DNA of 35,466 bases from Flavobacterium sp. NKUCC04_CG (GCF_019345525.1 NZ_JAHKRA010000025.1:1-35466); one strand, 5' to 3'. Counted from the stretch's first letter, positions 1 through 9,239 are shown. Translations and numbers: made by a program. Notes: a model not told the origin generated them from the sequence alone.

Positions 1-344
1 TAAAACCATTCAACGGGTACGAAAATCGTTTTACCTATATTGGGTTCTACAATCATTTCACCCCTACGGGGTTCGAAAATTATTTTACCCTTATCGGGTT
101 TTTCAAAAATGTCACACCGTTATATAATAAAACCATTCAACGGGTACGAAAATCGTTTTACCTATATTGGTTTCTACTACAATCATTTCACCCCTACGGG
201 GTTCGAAAATTATTTTACCCTTATCGGGTTTTTCAAAAATGTCACACCGTTATATAATAAAACCATTCAACGGGTTCGAAAATCGTTTTACCTATATTGG
301 GTTCTACTACTACAATCATTTCACCCCTACGGGGTTTTTCAAAT
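1..344. repeat. Tandem repeat array, 127-130 bp unit, about 2.7 copies, open at the left edge
   Basis: Unit 1 is 1-127, unit 2 is 128-257, and unit 3 starts at 258 and breaks off near 344. Units are almost identical. They differ mainly by a TAC triplet present once (48-50), twice (175-180) and three times (305-313). Each unit is itself built from four diverged ~28 bp subunits with the approximate pattern GGGTTCGAAAAT-N-ATTTTACCC. Subunit junctions form small GC hairpins such as CCCC-TAC-GGGG and ACCC-TTATC-GGGT. Two reading frames stay open through the array and would give low-complexity peptides. I regard these as a by-product of the repeat. The array probably continues left of the window. 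Confidence 0.93.
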
Positions 345-411
345 ATACTAAATCTTTAAATAATCCAAAGCAGCAGCACATCCGACAGGAATCCCATCAA
401 AGGAGGAGAGG

Positions 412-477
412 ATGGAAACTACCATAAAACGAGCAGAGGCTATCCTTACGGATAGCCTCTGCTATAAATATCTATAA
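412..477 (+). other. Possible 21-codon micro-ORF with a strong Shine-Dalgarno site
   Basis: An ATG at 412 opens a 21-codon frame ending in TAA at 475-477. The sequence AAAGGAGG at 399-406 lies five bases before the ATG, an ideal Shine-Dalgarno match and unusual in this window. The frame runs straight through the perfect hairpin at 433-462. It could be a leader peptide, a repeat-associated remnant or chance. The peptide matches nothing I recognise, so confidence that it is translated is low. Confidence 0.2.
433..462 (-). terminator. Hairpin downstream of aconitase
   Basis: A perfect 13 bp stem (433-445 pairing with 450-462) encloses the loop TTAC. It lies 57 bases beyond the aconitase stop. 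Read on the minus strand it is followed by TCGTTTTATGG, a weak T-rich tail, so it is probably a terminator for the aconitase transcript. It is also symmetric enough to act on plus-strand transcripts coming out of the repeat array. Confidence 0.6.
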
Positions 478-518
478 CTTTGCGAATACGCCTATTAACG
501 CAGACGTCAATTTGCTTA

Positions 519-2783
519 TTATGCTTTACCAGCAGCGATTAAGTTTAAAGCAGAACCCGCTTTAAACCATTCGATTTGACCGGCGTTATAAGTATGGTTT
601 GCCAAGATAATGTCTTTAGTACCGTCTGCATGTACAAACTCCAAAGTCAATGGTTTTGCTGGTGCAAACTCCGTTAAATCTAAGAAATTGATAGTATCTC
701 CTTCTTGAATTTTATCGTAATCTGCTTCGTTAGCAAAGGTCAAAGCCAACATTCCTTGTTTTTTCAGGTTGGTTTCGTGGATACGTGCAAAAGATTTCAC
801 CAATACCGCATGAACACCTAAATGACGCGGTTCCATAGCAGCATGTTCTCTAGAAGATCCTTCACCGTAGTTCTGATCTCCTACGACTATAGTAGGAACA
901 CCAGCGGCTTTATACGCTCTTTGAACAGCTGGAACTTCTCCATACTCTCCTGTCAATTGGTTTTTAACTCTATTTGTTTCATGGGTGAAAGCATTTTCAG
1001 CACCGATCAACATATTGTTAGAAATATTATCTAAATGCCCTCTGAAACGCAACCATGGTCCAGCCATAGAGATGTGATCCGTTGTACATTTTCCAAAAGC
1101 TTTGATCAACAATTTAGCTCCAGTGATATTTTTACCATCCCAAGGTTGAAACGGATCTAATAATTGCAAACGTTGCGATTCGGTAGATACCGAAATTACC
1201 ACGCCACTACCATCGGCAGCCGGTGCTTGATAACCTGGATCTTCAACATCAAAACCTTTAGTTGGTAATTCGTCACCTTTAGGGGCTTCCAAACGCACTT
1301 CTTCTCCATTGTCATTTAACAAAGTATCCGTAAGTGGATTAAAACTTAAATCACCTGCAATTGCTAAAGCTGCTACCATTTCTGGTGAAGTTACAAAGGC
1401 ATGTGTATTTGGGTTACCATCTGCTCTTTTAGAAAAGTTACGGTTAAACGAGTGAACAATAGTGTTTTTCTCTCCTTTATCCGCTCCAGCACGATCCCAT
1501 TGTCCGATACACGGTCCACAAGCATTAGTAAATACTTTGGTTCCCATTTTCTCGAAAGTAGCAATAATACCGTCTCTTTCAATAGTGTAACGGATTAATT
1601 CAGAACCGGGGTTAATACCAAATTCCGCTTTAGGCGTAATTCCGTGTTTAACGGCTTGTTCTACAATCGAAGCTGCTCTAGACATGTCTTCATAAGAAGA
1701 GTTTGTACAAGAACCAATCAATCCCCATTCCACTTTAAGCGGCCAACCGTTTGCAGCTGCTTCTTCTTTCATTTTAGAAACTGGAGTTCCTCTATCCGGC
1801 GTAAAAGGTCCGTTGATATAAGGCTCTAATTCCGTTAAATTGATTTCGATTACTTGGTCGAAATACAATTCTGGATTAGCATATACTTCTGCATCAGCAG
1901 TTAAGTGTTCCGCTACTTTATCCGCTGCATCTACCACGTCTTGACGTTCTGTAGCTGCTAAATATCTTCTCATAGAATCATCGTACCCAAAAGTAGATGT
2001 TGTTGCTCCAATTTCAGCCCCCATATTACAAATGGTTCCCTTACCTGTACATGACATTGATAAAGCGCCTTCACCGAAATATTCTACTACAGCTCCCGTT
2101 CCCCCTTTTACAGTAAGGATATCGGCAACTTTTAAAATTACATCTTTAGGCGCTGTCCAACCGTTTAATTTTCCGGTCAACTTTACACCAATTAATTTAG
2201 GGAATTTTAATTCCCAAGCCATTCCAGACATTACATCTACCGCATCAGCACCACCAACACCAATAGCCAACATCCCCAATCCACCTGCATTTACAGTATG
2301 TGAATCCGTTCCAATCATCATTCCTCCAGGGAATGCATAATTTTCTAAAACGATTTGGTGAATAATCCCTGCTCCTGGTTTCCAGAATCCAATTCCGTAT
2401 TTATTAGAAACCGAAGAAAGAAAGTCAAAAACCTCTGAAGATTGTGTTTTAGCAACTGCTAAATCTGTATTTGCTTCAACTTTCGCTTGAATTAAGTGAT
2501 CACAGTGTACCGTTGTAGGAACGGCAACTTTAGATTTTCCAGCATGCATAAATTGCAACAAAGCCATTTGAGCTGTTGCATCTTGACAAGCTACGCGGTC
2601 TGGAGCAAAGTCTACATAATCTTTTCCTCTTTCAAACGATTGAGATGGAGTTCCATCCCATAAGTGTGTGTACAAAATTTTCTCAGAAAGTGTTAAAGGA
2701 CGCCCTACTAACTCACGTGCTTTAGCCACACGTTCTGGCATCTTTTCATACACCTTTTTGATCATTTCAATATCAAAAGCCAT
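519..2783 (-). CDS. acn: Aconitate hydratase, mitochondrial-type
   Basis: Aconitase interconverts citrate and isocitrate through cis-aconitate in the cytoplasmic TCA cycle, using a [4Fe-4S] cluster. The 754-residue length and sequence fit the mitochondrial-type family that Bacteroidota use. Visible landmarks are GTDSHT (residues 158-163), the three predicted cluster cysteines C359 (in GSCTNSS), C422 and C425 (in ACGPC), and the C-terminal swivel-domain motifs KCTTDHIS and [10 protein letters not shown]. The ATG at 2783 fits the family N-terminus, which has no signal or transit peptide. The gene is monocistronic: a TAnnTTTG box lies 43 bases upstream and a hairpin follows the stop. It does not appear functionally linked to its neighbours. 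The protein looks intact, with all key residues present. Confidence 0.97.
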   Translation of the reverse strand: MAFDIEMIKKVYEKMPERVAKARELVGRPLTLSEKILYTHLWDGTPSQSFERGKDYVDFAPDRVACQDATAQMALLQFMHAGKSKVAVPTTVHCDHLIQAKVEANTDLAVAKTQSSEVFDFLSSVSNKYGIGFWKPGAGIIHQIVLENYAFPGGMMIGTDSHTVNAGGLGMLAIGVGGADAVDVMSGMAWELKFPKLIGVKLTGKLNGWTAPKDVILKVADILTVKGGTGAVVEYFGEGALSMSCTGKGTICNMGAEIGATTSTFGYDDSMRRYLAATERQDVVDAADKVAEHLTADAEVYANPELYFDQVIEINLTELEPYINGPFTPDRGTPVSKMKEEAAANGWPLKVEWGLIGSCTNSSYEDMSRAASIVEQAVKHGITPKAEFGINPGSELIRYTIERDGIIATFEKMGTKVFTNACGPCIGQWDRAGADKGEKNTIVHSFNRNFSKRADGNPNTHAFVTSPEMVAALAIAGDLSFNPLTDTLLNDNGEEVRLEAPKGDELPTKGFDVEDPGYQAPAADGSGVVISVSTESQRLQLLDPFQPWDGKNITGAKLLIKAFGKCTTDHISMAGPWLRFRGHLDNISNNMLIGAENAFTHETNRVKNQLTGEYGEVPAVQRAYKAAGVPTIVVGDQNYGEGSSREHAAMEPRHLGVHAVLVKSFARIHETNLKKQGMLALTFANEADYDKIQEGDTINFLDLTEFAPAKPLTLEFVHADGTKDIILANHTYNAGQIEWFKAGSALNLIAAGKA

Positions 2784-2825
2784 ATTATATTTGAAGTTTA
2801 GTTAGTACTATCATTTTTGTCAGCA

Positions 2826-2833
2826 CAAATTTA
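2826..2833 (-). promoter_or_regulatory. Putative -7 box of the aconitase promoter
   Basis: On the minus strand the sequence is TAAATTTG, an exact match to the Bacteroidota TAnnTTTG element. The predicted leader is about 36-40 bases. No clean TTG is visible at -33; a TTTT lies 20 bases upstream of the box. Confidence 0.5.
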
Positions 2834-3019
2834 AGCAATCTTAATGAGAATTGAAAATTTTTAATGAAACCTTGATTTCAAAGAGTTATTATTTATAAAC
2901 ATTCTAGTTTACTGAATTTTACTCAACACTTTCCGTTTTTTGTCCGTTATGCTGCTTTTTATCATTTTTTAAAAGTTTAAATATCATATTGCAAAAAAAC
3001 AGACTTATTTTATACTAAA

Positions 3020-3050
3020 AAACCATTTCAGCTTTAAACTGAAATGGTTT
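3020..3050 (-). terminator. Terminator of the PPIase operon
   Basis: A 12 bp stem (3020-3031 with 3039-3050) with a 7-base loop lies 29 bases beyond the last operon stop. On the minus strand it is followed by TTTTAGTATA. The plus-strand side also has a short T run, so it could act in both directions. Confidence 0.85.
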
Positions 3051-3078
3051 TTATTGGTTGATTTATAGTCGAAAAAAA

Positions 3079-4452
3079 TTATTTTTTTAACCAATTATTT
3101 TTAAAAGTACAGTTTCTGTACTCGCCCTGAATATTTATATAGGTATCGTTTATTTTAGCCGTTACCCATTTGGCGATTTCCTTGCCTTGTTTGTCGTTTA
3201 AAGCCATGTTTTTAACCTTGGTATAATCGTCTGCAAAGTCAACCTGATGTTCTGCTTTTCTGTTGTTTACCGTTACAATACGGTAGGATTTCTCTCCTTT
3301 TCTATCCGTTTTAAAAGCTGATTTAGAGACCTCTCCAACTTTTAAATTAGAAACCAAAGCATACAATTCCCTGTCTTCCATTTTATTTAATTCGAACATA
3401 GGATCTTGAGACATTGGATCACGCAATACCCCTCCGTTATTTCTAGTTTCCTTATCGTCTGAAGTAGCTGCTGCCGCTGCCGCAAAGGTAATTTCGCCTT
3501 TTACAATTTTCTCTCTAATCGCTTCGATTTTTTTATGAGCTTCCTCAATCGCCTCTTCGGTCGCTTTAGGAATCAATAAAATATGTCTTAAGTCCAATTG
3601 TTGTCCACGTATTTTTTCCAAATAAATTATGTGGTATCCAAACTCGGTTTCAAACGGCTCAGAAATCTCCCCTTCCGCCATACTAAAGGCAACGTCCTTA
3701 AATTCTTTGGCAAATGGATCCTTTTTGCTCATCGAATAAAATCCACCATTGGGTACAGAAGCCTTATCATCAGAAAACAAAACGGCTTTACTAAAGAAAC
3801 TTGATCCGTTTTCAATAATGTCGCGTTTCATCTCTTTTAACTGATCGATTACTTTTTGCTTTTGCTCTTTTGAAATAACGGGTTTAACCACGATTTCAGC
3901 TATCTCTACCTCGTCACCGACCATCGGCAATTCCGACTTAGGAATGGCATTGAAAAACTGACGAACCTCTTCTGGAGTAATCTGTACTTTTTCAACGATG
4001 TGCGATTGCATTTTTTGGGTTAATTTATTTGACTTTACAATATCAAAGAAATACTCTCTAAAATCTTCTACATTTTTTTTGTTATAAAATTCCAAGACCT
4101 TCTTCATCGATCCAGCATATTCTACCATGCTTTCGATTTGCTGATCCATAAATCCATTTACTTCCACATCGGTTACTTCCAAACTGTCTTGAATCGCATG
4201 ATGTGCAAACAATTTATCTTCCAATAATTTCGCAAAAAGTTGGCATCTGTTAAAGTTTTCCATTGGAGCACCTTGAGCTTTTAATTCCTCTAGTGTTTTG
4301 TCAATTTCCGATTCCAAAATAACATAATTCCCCACTACCCCAACTACGCCATCGACTTTCTTTTTAGTCGGTTGTTGTTGTGCTTGTGTAAAACCTACAC
4401 AAGCAAGAAAAAGACCTAAAGTAAAGGCTAGCTTTTTATTTATAAATTTCAT
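3079..4452 (-). CDS. Periplasmic SurA-like peptidyl-prolyl isomerase with two parvulin domains
   Basis: Predicted periplasmic chaperone and proline isomerase of the SurA/PpiC type, assisting folding of outer-membrane and secreted proteins. The 457-residue form starting at 4452 has a signal peptide ending near FTQAQ (residue 25), a SurA N-terminal helical region (about 33-155), a first parvulin domain (about 180-283, with PNGGFYS and FGYHIIYLE) and a second (about 287-395, starting LRHILL). I prefer the ATG at 4452 over 4476 because it puts the signal peptide directly at the N-terminus. It overlaps the upstream gene by 17 bases, which suggests translational coupling. It is the last gene of a three-gene operon. 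No gene symbol is given because one-to-one correspondence with E. coli surA is not certain. Confidence 0.9.
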   Translation of the reverse strand: MKFINKKLAFTLGLFLACVGFTQAQQQPTKKKVDGVVGVVGNYVILESEIDKTLEELKAQGAPMENFNRCQLFAKLLEDKLFAHHAIQDSLEVTDVEVNGFMDQQIESMVEYAGSMKKVLEFYNKKNVEDFREYFFDIVKSNKLTQKMQSHIVEKVQITPEEVRQFFNAIPKSELPMVGDEVEIAEIVVKPVISKEQKQKVIDQLKEMKRDIIENGSSFFSKAVLFSDDKASVPNGGFYSMSKKDPFAKEFKDVAFSMAEGEISEPFETEFGYHIIYLEKIRGQQLDLRHILLIPKATEEAIEEAHKKIEAIREKIVKGEITFAAAAAATSDDKETRNNGGVLRDPMSQDPMFELNKMEDRELYALVSNLKVGEVSKSAFKTDRKGEKSYRIVTVNNRKAEHQVDFADDYTKVKNMALNDKQGKEIAKWVTAKINDTYINIQGEYRNCTFKNNWLKK

Positions 4453-5284
4453 ATTGGTTATTTTTGTTTGCATCATCTAATATATCTTTTTGTATTTTTT
4501 TTATTAATTCCATTTTTCGATTGTTCATCAAGGTCTGAACCAAGGTTGGCTTGATATAGTCAAAAGGAGAAATACTGTTTTTATCCAATACTTTATTCAC
4601 TTTAACCATATAGGTACTCTCGCTATCTTTGATCTCATAAAACAAACCATCTGCCAAATAACTCTTGATATTTTCTGCCGTTATAAAGGGCAGTTTACCA
4701 TAAATTTGATTGAGGTTTACCCATACCGAATCATTAAAGGCATAGGATTTCATTTGCAAAGATAGGTCTTCTAACTTTTTAAAGTCTTGTTTTTTGTTAG
4801 ACAAAAAATATTTCTTAATCGACGGTAACTTAGGGTTTTCATTAAGTACATTAACATAGCGCAATTGTACCAATACCTCATTGGATATAAACTTGTCTTT
4901 ATTCGTTTGATAAAAATTGCGCAAGTCGGCATCGCTCACAACGGTATCAACACTTTGTTGCACCATTCGCTCCAAATAAGCCGCCGTCATCAAATCGGTT
5001 TTAAATTGGTTGACCAATTCTTGAATTTCCGTTTTCTTTTGGTCGGTCAGATTAAATTCTGCTACATCTAACAACAATTGCTGTGTTGCCCAATGATTTA
5101 AATAGTTTTGAACAATCACCACACTGTCTTCTTTAGAAGTGCCCGGTGCCACTAACTTATCTAAATCTTTTCGATACAAATAAGAGTCATTGACACGCGC
5201 TACTGCATCGGACTCTCTAAAAGTTTTATCCTTGCAAGCATTTAGCGATAGCAACAACATAATTAGGAATGCAAATCGTATCAT
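4436..5284 (-). CDS. SurA-N-like lipoprotein, probable non-catalytic chaperone of the PPIase operon
   Basis: A 282-residue predicted lipoprotein with signal peptide and lipobox LSLNAC, where Cys17 would be lipidated. The helix-rich part from about residue 25 to 140 resembles a SurA-type chaperone region. A stretch starting LRYVNV (about 143) may be a degenerate parvulin domain, but the usual FGYH-type C-terminal motif is missing, so I doubt isomerase activity. The ATG shares one base with the stop of the upstream gene (TAATG), and the downstream gene overlaps its end. All three are therefore likely translated from one mRNA. An anchored chaperone without clear catalytic residues, between two catalytic relatives, suggests a joint role in envelope protein folding. 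That role is inferred. Confidence 0.78.
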   Translation of the reverse strand: MIRFAFLIMLLLSLNACKDKTFRESDAVARVNDSYLYRKDLDKLVAPGTSKEDSVVIVQNYLNHWATQQLLLDVAEFNLTDQKKTEIQELVNQFKTDLMTAAYLERMVQQSVDTVVSDADLRNFYQTNKDKFISNEVLVQLRYVNVLNENPKLPSIKKYFLSNKKQDFKKLEDLSLQMKSYAFNDSVWVNLNQIYGKLPFITAENIKSYLADGLFYEIKDSESTYMVKVNKVLDKNSISPFDYIKPTLVQTLMNNRKMELIKKIQKDILDDANKNNQYEIYK

Positions 5285-7233
5285 TAATTTCTCAGTTCTT
5301 GTTTTACAGCCTCCAAAACAGCTTGATCTACCTGAATATGTTTTTGTGTTTTCAACGAATTAATCCACTCTTTTTCAAAGAATTCTTGGTATTCTTGAAC
5401 AACTTGAGCGCGAACCTCACTCAGTGCTTTCACTTGCTCCGGAATTATAGCTTTTACAACGATGACCTCTTCGGGTTGTTTCTCATTGAGATAAACACCT
5501 TCTTGTAATACGATGCCTTTGGATGCTACTACCGGACTATCCCAGTCAAAAACCCCTTCGCTTACACTGACATTAGTTGATTTATCTATTCTAAATTCCG
5601 ATTTCTTTTTCCACTTTTTCCAAGCTTTTTTTGCTTGTTTCGCATCTGGAAAAGCATAAACAACCATATCCACTCGCGCCTTTTCAATATAACGACTCTT
5701 ATTATTCTCATAATAGGCGGTATATCCCACAGTATCAGCCTGGCTTTTTGCCCAAATTTCTTTATCCATCAAGTCAAACAGCAATAAGCCTTCGCGATAT
5801 TCCTTTACGGTATATTCAAATTCAGGAAATTCTTTTTCCAAATTAGCGATATAATAACTTTTTAATTCACTATCCAGATATTTGTCGTAAGCCAAATCAA
5901 CAGCCTTCTTCAACGGTTGTACTCCTTTATAGGCTTGTTGGTTTTTTTCAAGGTACTTTAAAAAATCCAAGCCGCTGATTACTTTTTTATTATCAATGGT
6001 ACACAAGGGTTTCTCATATTTATTATAATCCGCGGGCAACACCCATTGGTTATTATAAAAACTTGAGTTGACTAACGATGCCAGCTGTTTTTTTAATTTG
6101 TAATCTACAACCAAATTATAGCGGCTCCTAATCTTTTTCAATAACTGCTCGTCGATTACTCGAGACCGACTGTCTCTCTGTACCCTATTTTCCAAAGCTA
6201 CTTTACTTTCTTCAAAAGTTGCTACCGGATGTTTTTGAATTAATTTTATTAAATGCCATCCATAAGAAGTTTGAACAGGCATCGATAATTCACCTGTATT
6301 TTTTAGGCTAAAAGCCGCTTCTTCAAATTCTGGTGAATTCATACCTCCAGCTCCAAAACGCTGTAAAATACCGCCGAATTTTGCGGTATTAACGTCCTGA
6401 GAATATTGACGTACCATATCGTCAAAATCCGCACCGTTTTTTAATTCTGTAGCGATTTCATTAATTTTAGCTTCGACTAATTTATTTTCTACTGCTTTAT
6501 TGTCATTAGATTTCAACAGCATCAAATGGGCAACAGAAACTTCACCTCTATTTTCCCTTATGCCGTTGACCTTGATTAGGTGGTAACCAAATTGAGAACG
6601 TATAGGCATAGAAACACTGCCTACAGCAGTATTATATGCGCCACTTTCAAAGGGATAAACCATTTTAAAAACCGAAAAATATCCCAATTCACCACCGTTT
6701 TCTTTTGCAGAAGGGTCTTCAGAATACTTTTTGGCCATTTCGTTAAAATTGGCACCGGCTATAATTTCATTGCGAACGTGCATGGCTTTATTATATGCTT
6801 TTAAAGTATCTGCCGGTTTAGCAAAAGTGCTCGTTAAAAAAAGTATATGGTCGGCATTAATTTCCTTTAACGAACGTTGATAGGCTTCCAAAACCAACTC
6901 TTCGGTTATTTTTTCATCGGTTAAGTACCGCTCTGCCAATTGGTCTCTATTGGATTTCAACTCGCGTTTGTATTCGGGGTTTTCATCCAACCTCAATTCG
7001 TAGGCTTTGTCTACTTTAAGTTTGTATAGGACGTAAAGATCGAGGTATTGATCGACATCTCTTTGAGCGTTGTCTTTAATTAAATCTAAATTTTTACTGT
7101 AAATCCGTTTAAATTCTTCTGAAAAATATGGGGTATAATCCAAAGTAAACAATACTTTGTCTTGACTTTGAGCTTGTGAAACTAGCGTTCCCCATGTGGA
7201 GATTGCTATTATAAATAGTGATTTAAAATTCAT
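5284..7233 (-). CDS. Periplasmic peptidyl-prolyl isomerase with two parvulin domains and a long C-terminal extension
   Basis: A 649-residue exported protein with a signal peptide (residues 1 to about 22, cleavage near SQAQ) and a helical N-terminal region (about 25-120). A first PpiC/parvulin domain spans about 126-224 (starting ADHILFL, with NGGELGYF and FGYHLIKV) and a second about 232-335 (starting VAHLMLL, with FGGILQRFG and YGWHLIKL). The remaining ~310 residues are not recognised; a third degenerate rotamase or chaperone domain is possible. It is the first gene of the operon, with a TAnnTTTG box about 44 bases upstream. It is expected to help outer-membrane or T9SS clients fold, by analogy with SurA and PpiD. 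Confidence 0.88.
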   Translation of the reverse strand: MNFKSLFIIAISTWGTLVSQAQSQDKVLFTLDYTPYFSEEFKRIYSKNLDLIKDNAQRDVDQYLDLYVLYKLKVDKAYELRLDENPEYKRELKSNRDQLAERYLTDEKITEELVLEAYQRSLKEINADHILFLTSTFAKPADTLKAYNKAMHVRNEIIAGANFNEMAKKYSEDPSAKENGGELGYFSVFKMVYPFESGAYNTAVGSVSMPIRSQFGYHLIKVNGIRENRGEVSVAHLMLLKSNDNKAVENKLVEAKINEIATELKNGADFDDMVRQYSQDVNTAKFGGILQRFGAGGMNSPEFEEAAFSLKNTGELSMPVQTSYGWHLIKLIQKHPVATFEESKVALENRVQRDSRSRVIDEQLLKKIRSRYNLVVDYKLKKQLASLVNSSFYNNQWVLPADYNKYEKPLCTIDNKKVISGLDFLKYLEKNQQAYKGVQPLKKAVDLAYDKYLDSELKSYYIANLEKEFPEFEYTVKEYREGLLLFDLMDKEIWAKSQADTVGYTAYYENNKSRYIEKARVDMVVYAFPDAKQAKKAWKKWKKKSEFRIDKSTNVSVSEGVFDWDSPVVASKGIVLQEGVYLNEKQPEEVIVVKAIIPEQVKALSEVRAQVVQEYQEFFEKEWINSLKTQKHIQVDQAVLEAVKQELRN

Positions 7234-7276
7234 GTTTTTTTACTATATACTGATTCAGTAACTGATGTTAATGCCT

Positions 7277-7284
7277 CAAAGCTA
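7277..7284 (-). promoter_or_regulatory. Putative -7 box of the PPIase operon
   Basis: The minus-strand sequence TAGCTTTG exactly matches TAnnTTTG. The leader would be about 40 bases. A TTG lies 25 bases upstream, too far for an ideal -33 element. The box is divergent from the prfC box at 7434. Confidence 0.5.
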
Positions 7285-7433
7285 CGTATTTTGACCCTAT
7301 ATCGGTGAACAAAAATAGCAATTCAGAGGAATATTTCATCAAAGGCTTGTGTTATTAACAAAATATTATCGCGATAATTAAATAGAATATGGCATGCTGG
7401 ATTTTTTATAGATCAATTTCCATAAATAATAAG

Positions 7434-7441
7434 TATTTTTG
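7434..7441 (+). promoter_or_regulatory. Putative -7 box of prfC
   Basis: TATTTTTG matches TAnnTTTG and ends 21 bases before the prfC ATG, giving a leader of about 16-17 bases. No good TTG is seen at -33. Confidence 0.5.
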
Positions 7442-7462
7442 TGCCTTTAAATTTTCGATGAA

Positions 7463-9052
7463 ATGAATTTTATTAAGGAATTAGAACGCCGAAGAACTTT
7501 TGGAGTTATTGCCCATCCGGATGCCGGAAAAACCACATTAACAGAGAAACTCTTGCTTTTTGGTGGGGCTATTCAGGAAGCTGGAGCTGTAAAAAATAAC
7601 AAAATCAAGAAGGGAGCTACTTCGGATTTCATGGAAATTGAAAGACAGAGAGGGATTTCTGTGGCTACTTCTGTTTTGGCCTTTAATTATAAGAACAAAA
7701 AAATCAATATATTAGATACGCCAGGTCACAAGGATTTTGCGGAAGATACTTATAGAACCCTAACGGCAGTTGATAGCGTTATTGTCGTAGTCGATGTTGC
7801 CAAAGGAGTCGAAGAGCAAACCGAGAAATTGGTTGAAGTATGTAGAATGCGAAACATACCGATGATTATTTTCATCAACAAATTGGACCGAGAGGGAAAA
7901 GATGCTTTTGAATTGATGGATGAAGTAGAGCAAAAACTACAATTGCGCGTTACGCCTATGAGTTTCCCAATTGGTATGGGATACGACTTTAAGGGGATTT
8001 ACAATATATGGGAAAAAAACATAAATTTATTTAGTGAGGACAGTCGTAAAAACATCGATGAAGTTGTAAACATCAGCGATTTAAACGACGAAGCATTAGA
8101 CCATATAGTGGGTAAAAAACCCGCCGATACTTTGCGTGAGGAATTGGAGTTGGTATCTGAGGTATATCCGAAGTTTGAACGTCAAGAATATCTGGACGGT
8201 TTGCTACAACCGGTATTTTTCGGATCTGCTTTAAACAATTTTGGAGTTAGAGAGTTGCTGGACTGTTTTATCGAAATTGCTCCATCGCCTCGTCCAAAGG
8301 AATCCGACACACGTTTGGTACAACCTACAGAAAAGGAATTTAGTGGATTTGTATTTAAGATTCATGCCAATATGGATCCCAAACACCGCGATCGTTTAGC
8401 CTTTATAAAAATCGTTTCGGGTACTTTTGAACGTAACAAGCCGTATTTACACGTGCGAAATGATAAGAAATTAAAATTTGCGAGTCCCAATGCTTTCTTC
8501 GCCGAGAAAAAAGAGATAGTCGATATTTCTTTTCCTGGAGATATCGTAGGACTTCACGATACGGGTAACTTTAAAATTGGAGATACTTTGACCGAAGGCG
8601 AGATCATGCAGTTTAAAGGGATACCAAACTTTTCACCAGAGCACTTCCGTTATGTCAACAATGCCGACCCAATGAAGTCGAAGCAATTGGAAAAGGGAAT
8701 TGACCAGTTGATGGACGAAGGAGTTGCTCAGTTGTTTACTTTGGAAATGAACGGTCGTAAAGTTATTGGAACTGTTGGAGCCTTACAGTATGAGGTGATC
8801 CAATACCGTTTAGAACACGAATACGGTGCGAAGTGCTCTTATGAGAACTTCCCTGCCTATAAGGCGTGCTGGGTTCGCCCAGAGGACCCTAAAAATGAGG
8901 AGTTTAAAGAATTTAAACGGATTAAGCAAAAATTCTTAGCCAAAGACAAATCGGGCCAATTGGTTTTCTTAGCCGATTCTGATTTTTCTATACAGATGAC
9001 CCAATCTAAATTTCCAACGGTTAAGTTAAAATACACCTCGGAAGAGCAATAA
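7463..9052 (+). CDS. prfC: Peptide chain release factor 3 (RF3)
   Basis: RF3 is a cytoplasmic translational GTPase that removes RF1/RF2 from the ribosome after peptide release. The 529-residue length is normal for the family. GTPase motifs are all present: G1 AHPDAGKT (17-24), G2 RGISV (63-67), G3 DTPGH (85-89) and G4 NKLD (139-142). The elongation-factor-like domain 2 and RF3-specific C-terminal domain follow. The start at 7463 places the G1 motif at the usual distance. It is transcribed alone, divergently from the PPIase operon, and ends in a strong terminator that includes its own stop codon. It has no functional link to its neighbours that I can see. Confidence 0.97.
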   Translation: MNFIKELERRRTFGVIAHPDAGKTTLTEKLLLFGGAIQEAGAVKNNKIKKGATSDFMEIERQRGISVATSVLAFNYKNKKINILDTPGHKDFAEDTYRTLTAVDSVIVVVDVAKGVEEQTEKLVEVCRMRNIPMIIFINKLDREGKDAFELMDEVEQKLQLRVTPMSFPIGMGYDFKGIYNIWEKNINLFSEDSRKNIDEVVNISDLNDEALDHIVGKKPADTLREELELVSEVYPKFERQEYLDGLLQPVFFGSALNNFGVRELLDCFIEIAPSPRPKESDTRLVQPTEKEFSGFVFKIHANMDPKHRDRLAFIKIVSGTFERNKPYLHVRNDKKLKFASPNAFFAEKKEIVDISFPGDIVGLHDTGNFKIGDTLTEGEIMQFKGIPNFSPEHFRYVNNADPMKSKQLEKGIDQLMDEGVAQLFTLEMNGRKVIGTVGALQYEVIQYRLEHEYGAKCSYENFPAYKACWVRPEDPKNEEFKEFKRIKQKFLAKDKSGQLVFLADSDFSIQMTQSKFPTVKLKYTSEEQ

Positions 9053-9083
9053 AAAAAGGAAGCTTCGGCTTCCTTTTTTTATT
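9048..9083 (+). terminator. prfC terminator overlapping the stop codon
   Basis: A perfect 16 bp stem (9048-9063 with 9068-9083) is capped by a TTCG tetraloop, with seven A on the left arm and seven T on the right. The prfC stop TAA (9050-9052) lies within the left arm. It is a textbook intrinsic terminator, symmetric enough to work in both directions. Confidence 0.95.
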
Positions 9084-9161
9084 GCTAATATTATATTTAA
9101 AAAAACTTGTATTGCAGTAACAGCCTTTAGCACAGTGTTTATGTTTGTTAAATATGCTGAA

Positions 9162-9195
9162 AAACAGCCAGGCTTAGAGGGGCTCCTTGCTGTTT
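9162..9195 (-). terminator. Weak terminator candidate for the AraC-type gene
   Basis: AAACAGC (9162-9168) pairs with GCTGTTT (9189-9195), extended inward by three further pairs after one mismatch. It lies about 45 bases beyond the stop at 9240. The minus strand reads GGCTGTTTTTCAGC, so the T run partly overlaps the stem. Confidence 0.4.
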
Positions 9196-9239
9196 AACGT
9201 TTTAATGGGACTAAGAATAAGCCTCCGCAATTAAACCAT

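Noticed and set aside
66..80. GGTTCGAAA resembling a tRNA T-loop in the repeats
   Set aside because: No acceptor or anticodon stem can be formed; it is part of the hairpin-rich repeat subunit.
1..344. CRISPR array
   Set aside because: Units are 127-130 bp and repeated as a whole with no unique spacers; no cas genes are nearby.
40..427. Two overlapping frames through the repeat array encoding similar low-complexity peptides
   Set aside because: The peptides exist only because the repeat unit lacks stops in those frames. There is no promoter or ribosome site, and the same peptide appears in two different frames.
822..2340. Several open frames on the plus strand across the aconitase gene
   Set aside because: They are antisense shadows of a well-conserved gene, with no promoter or family resemblance.
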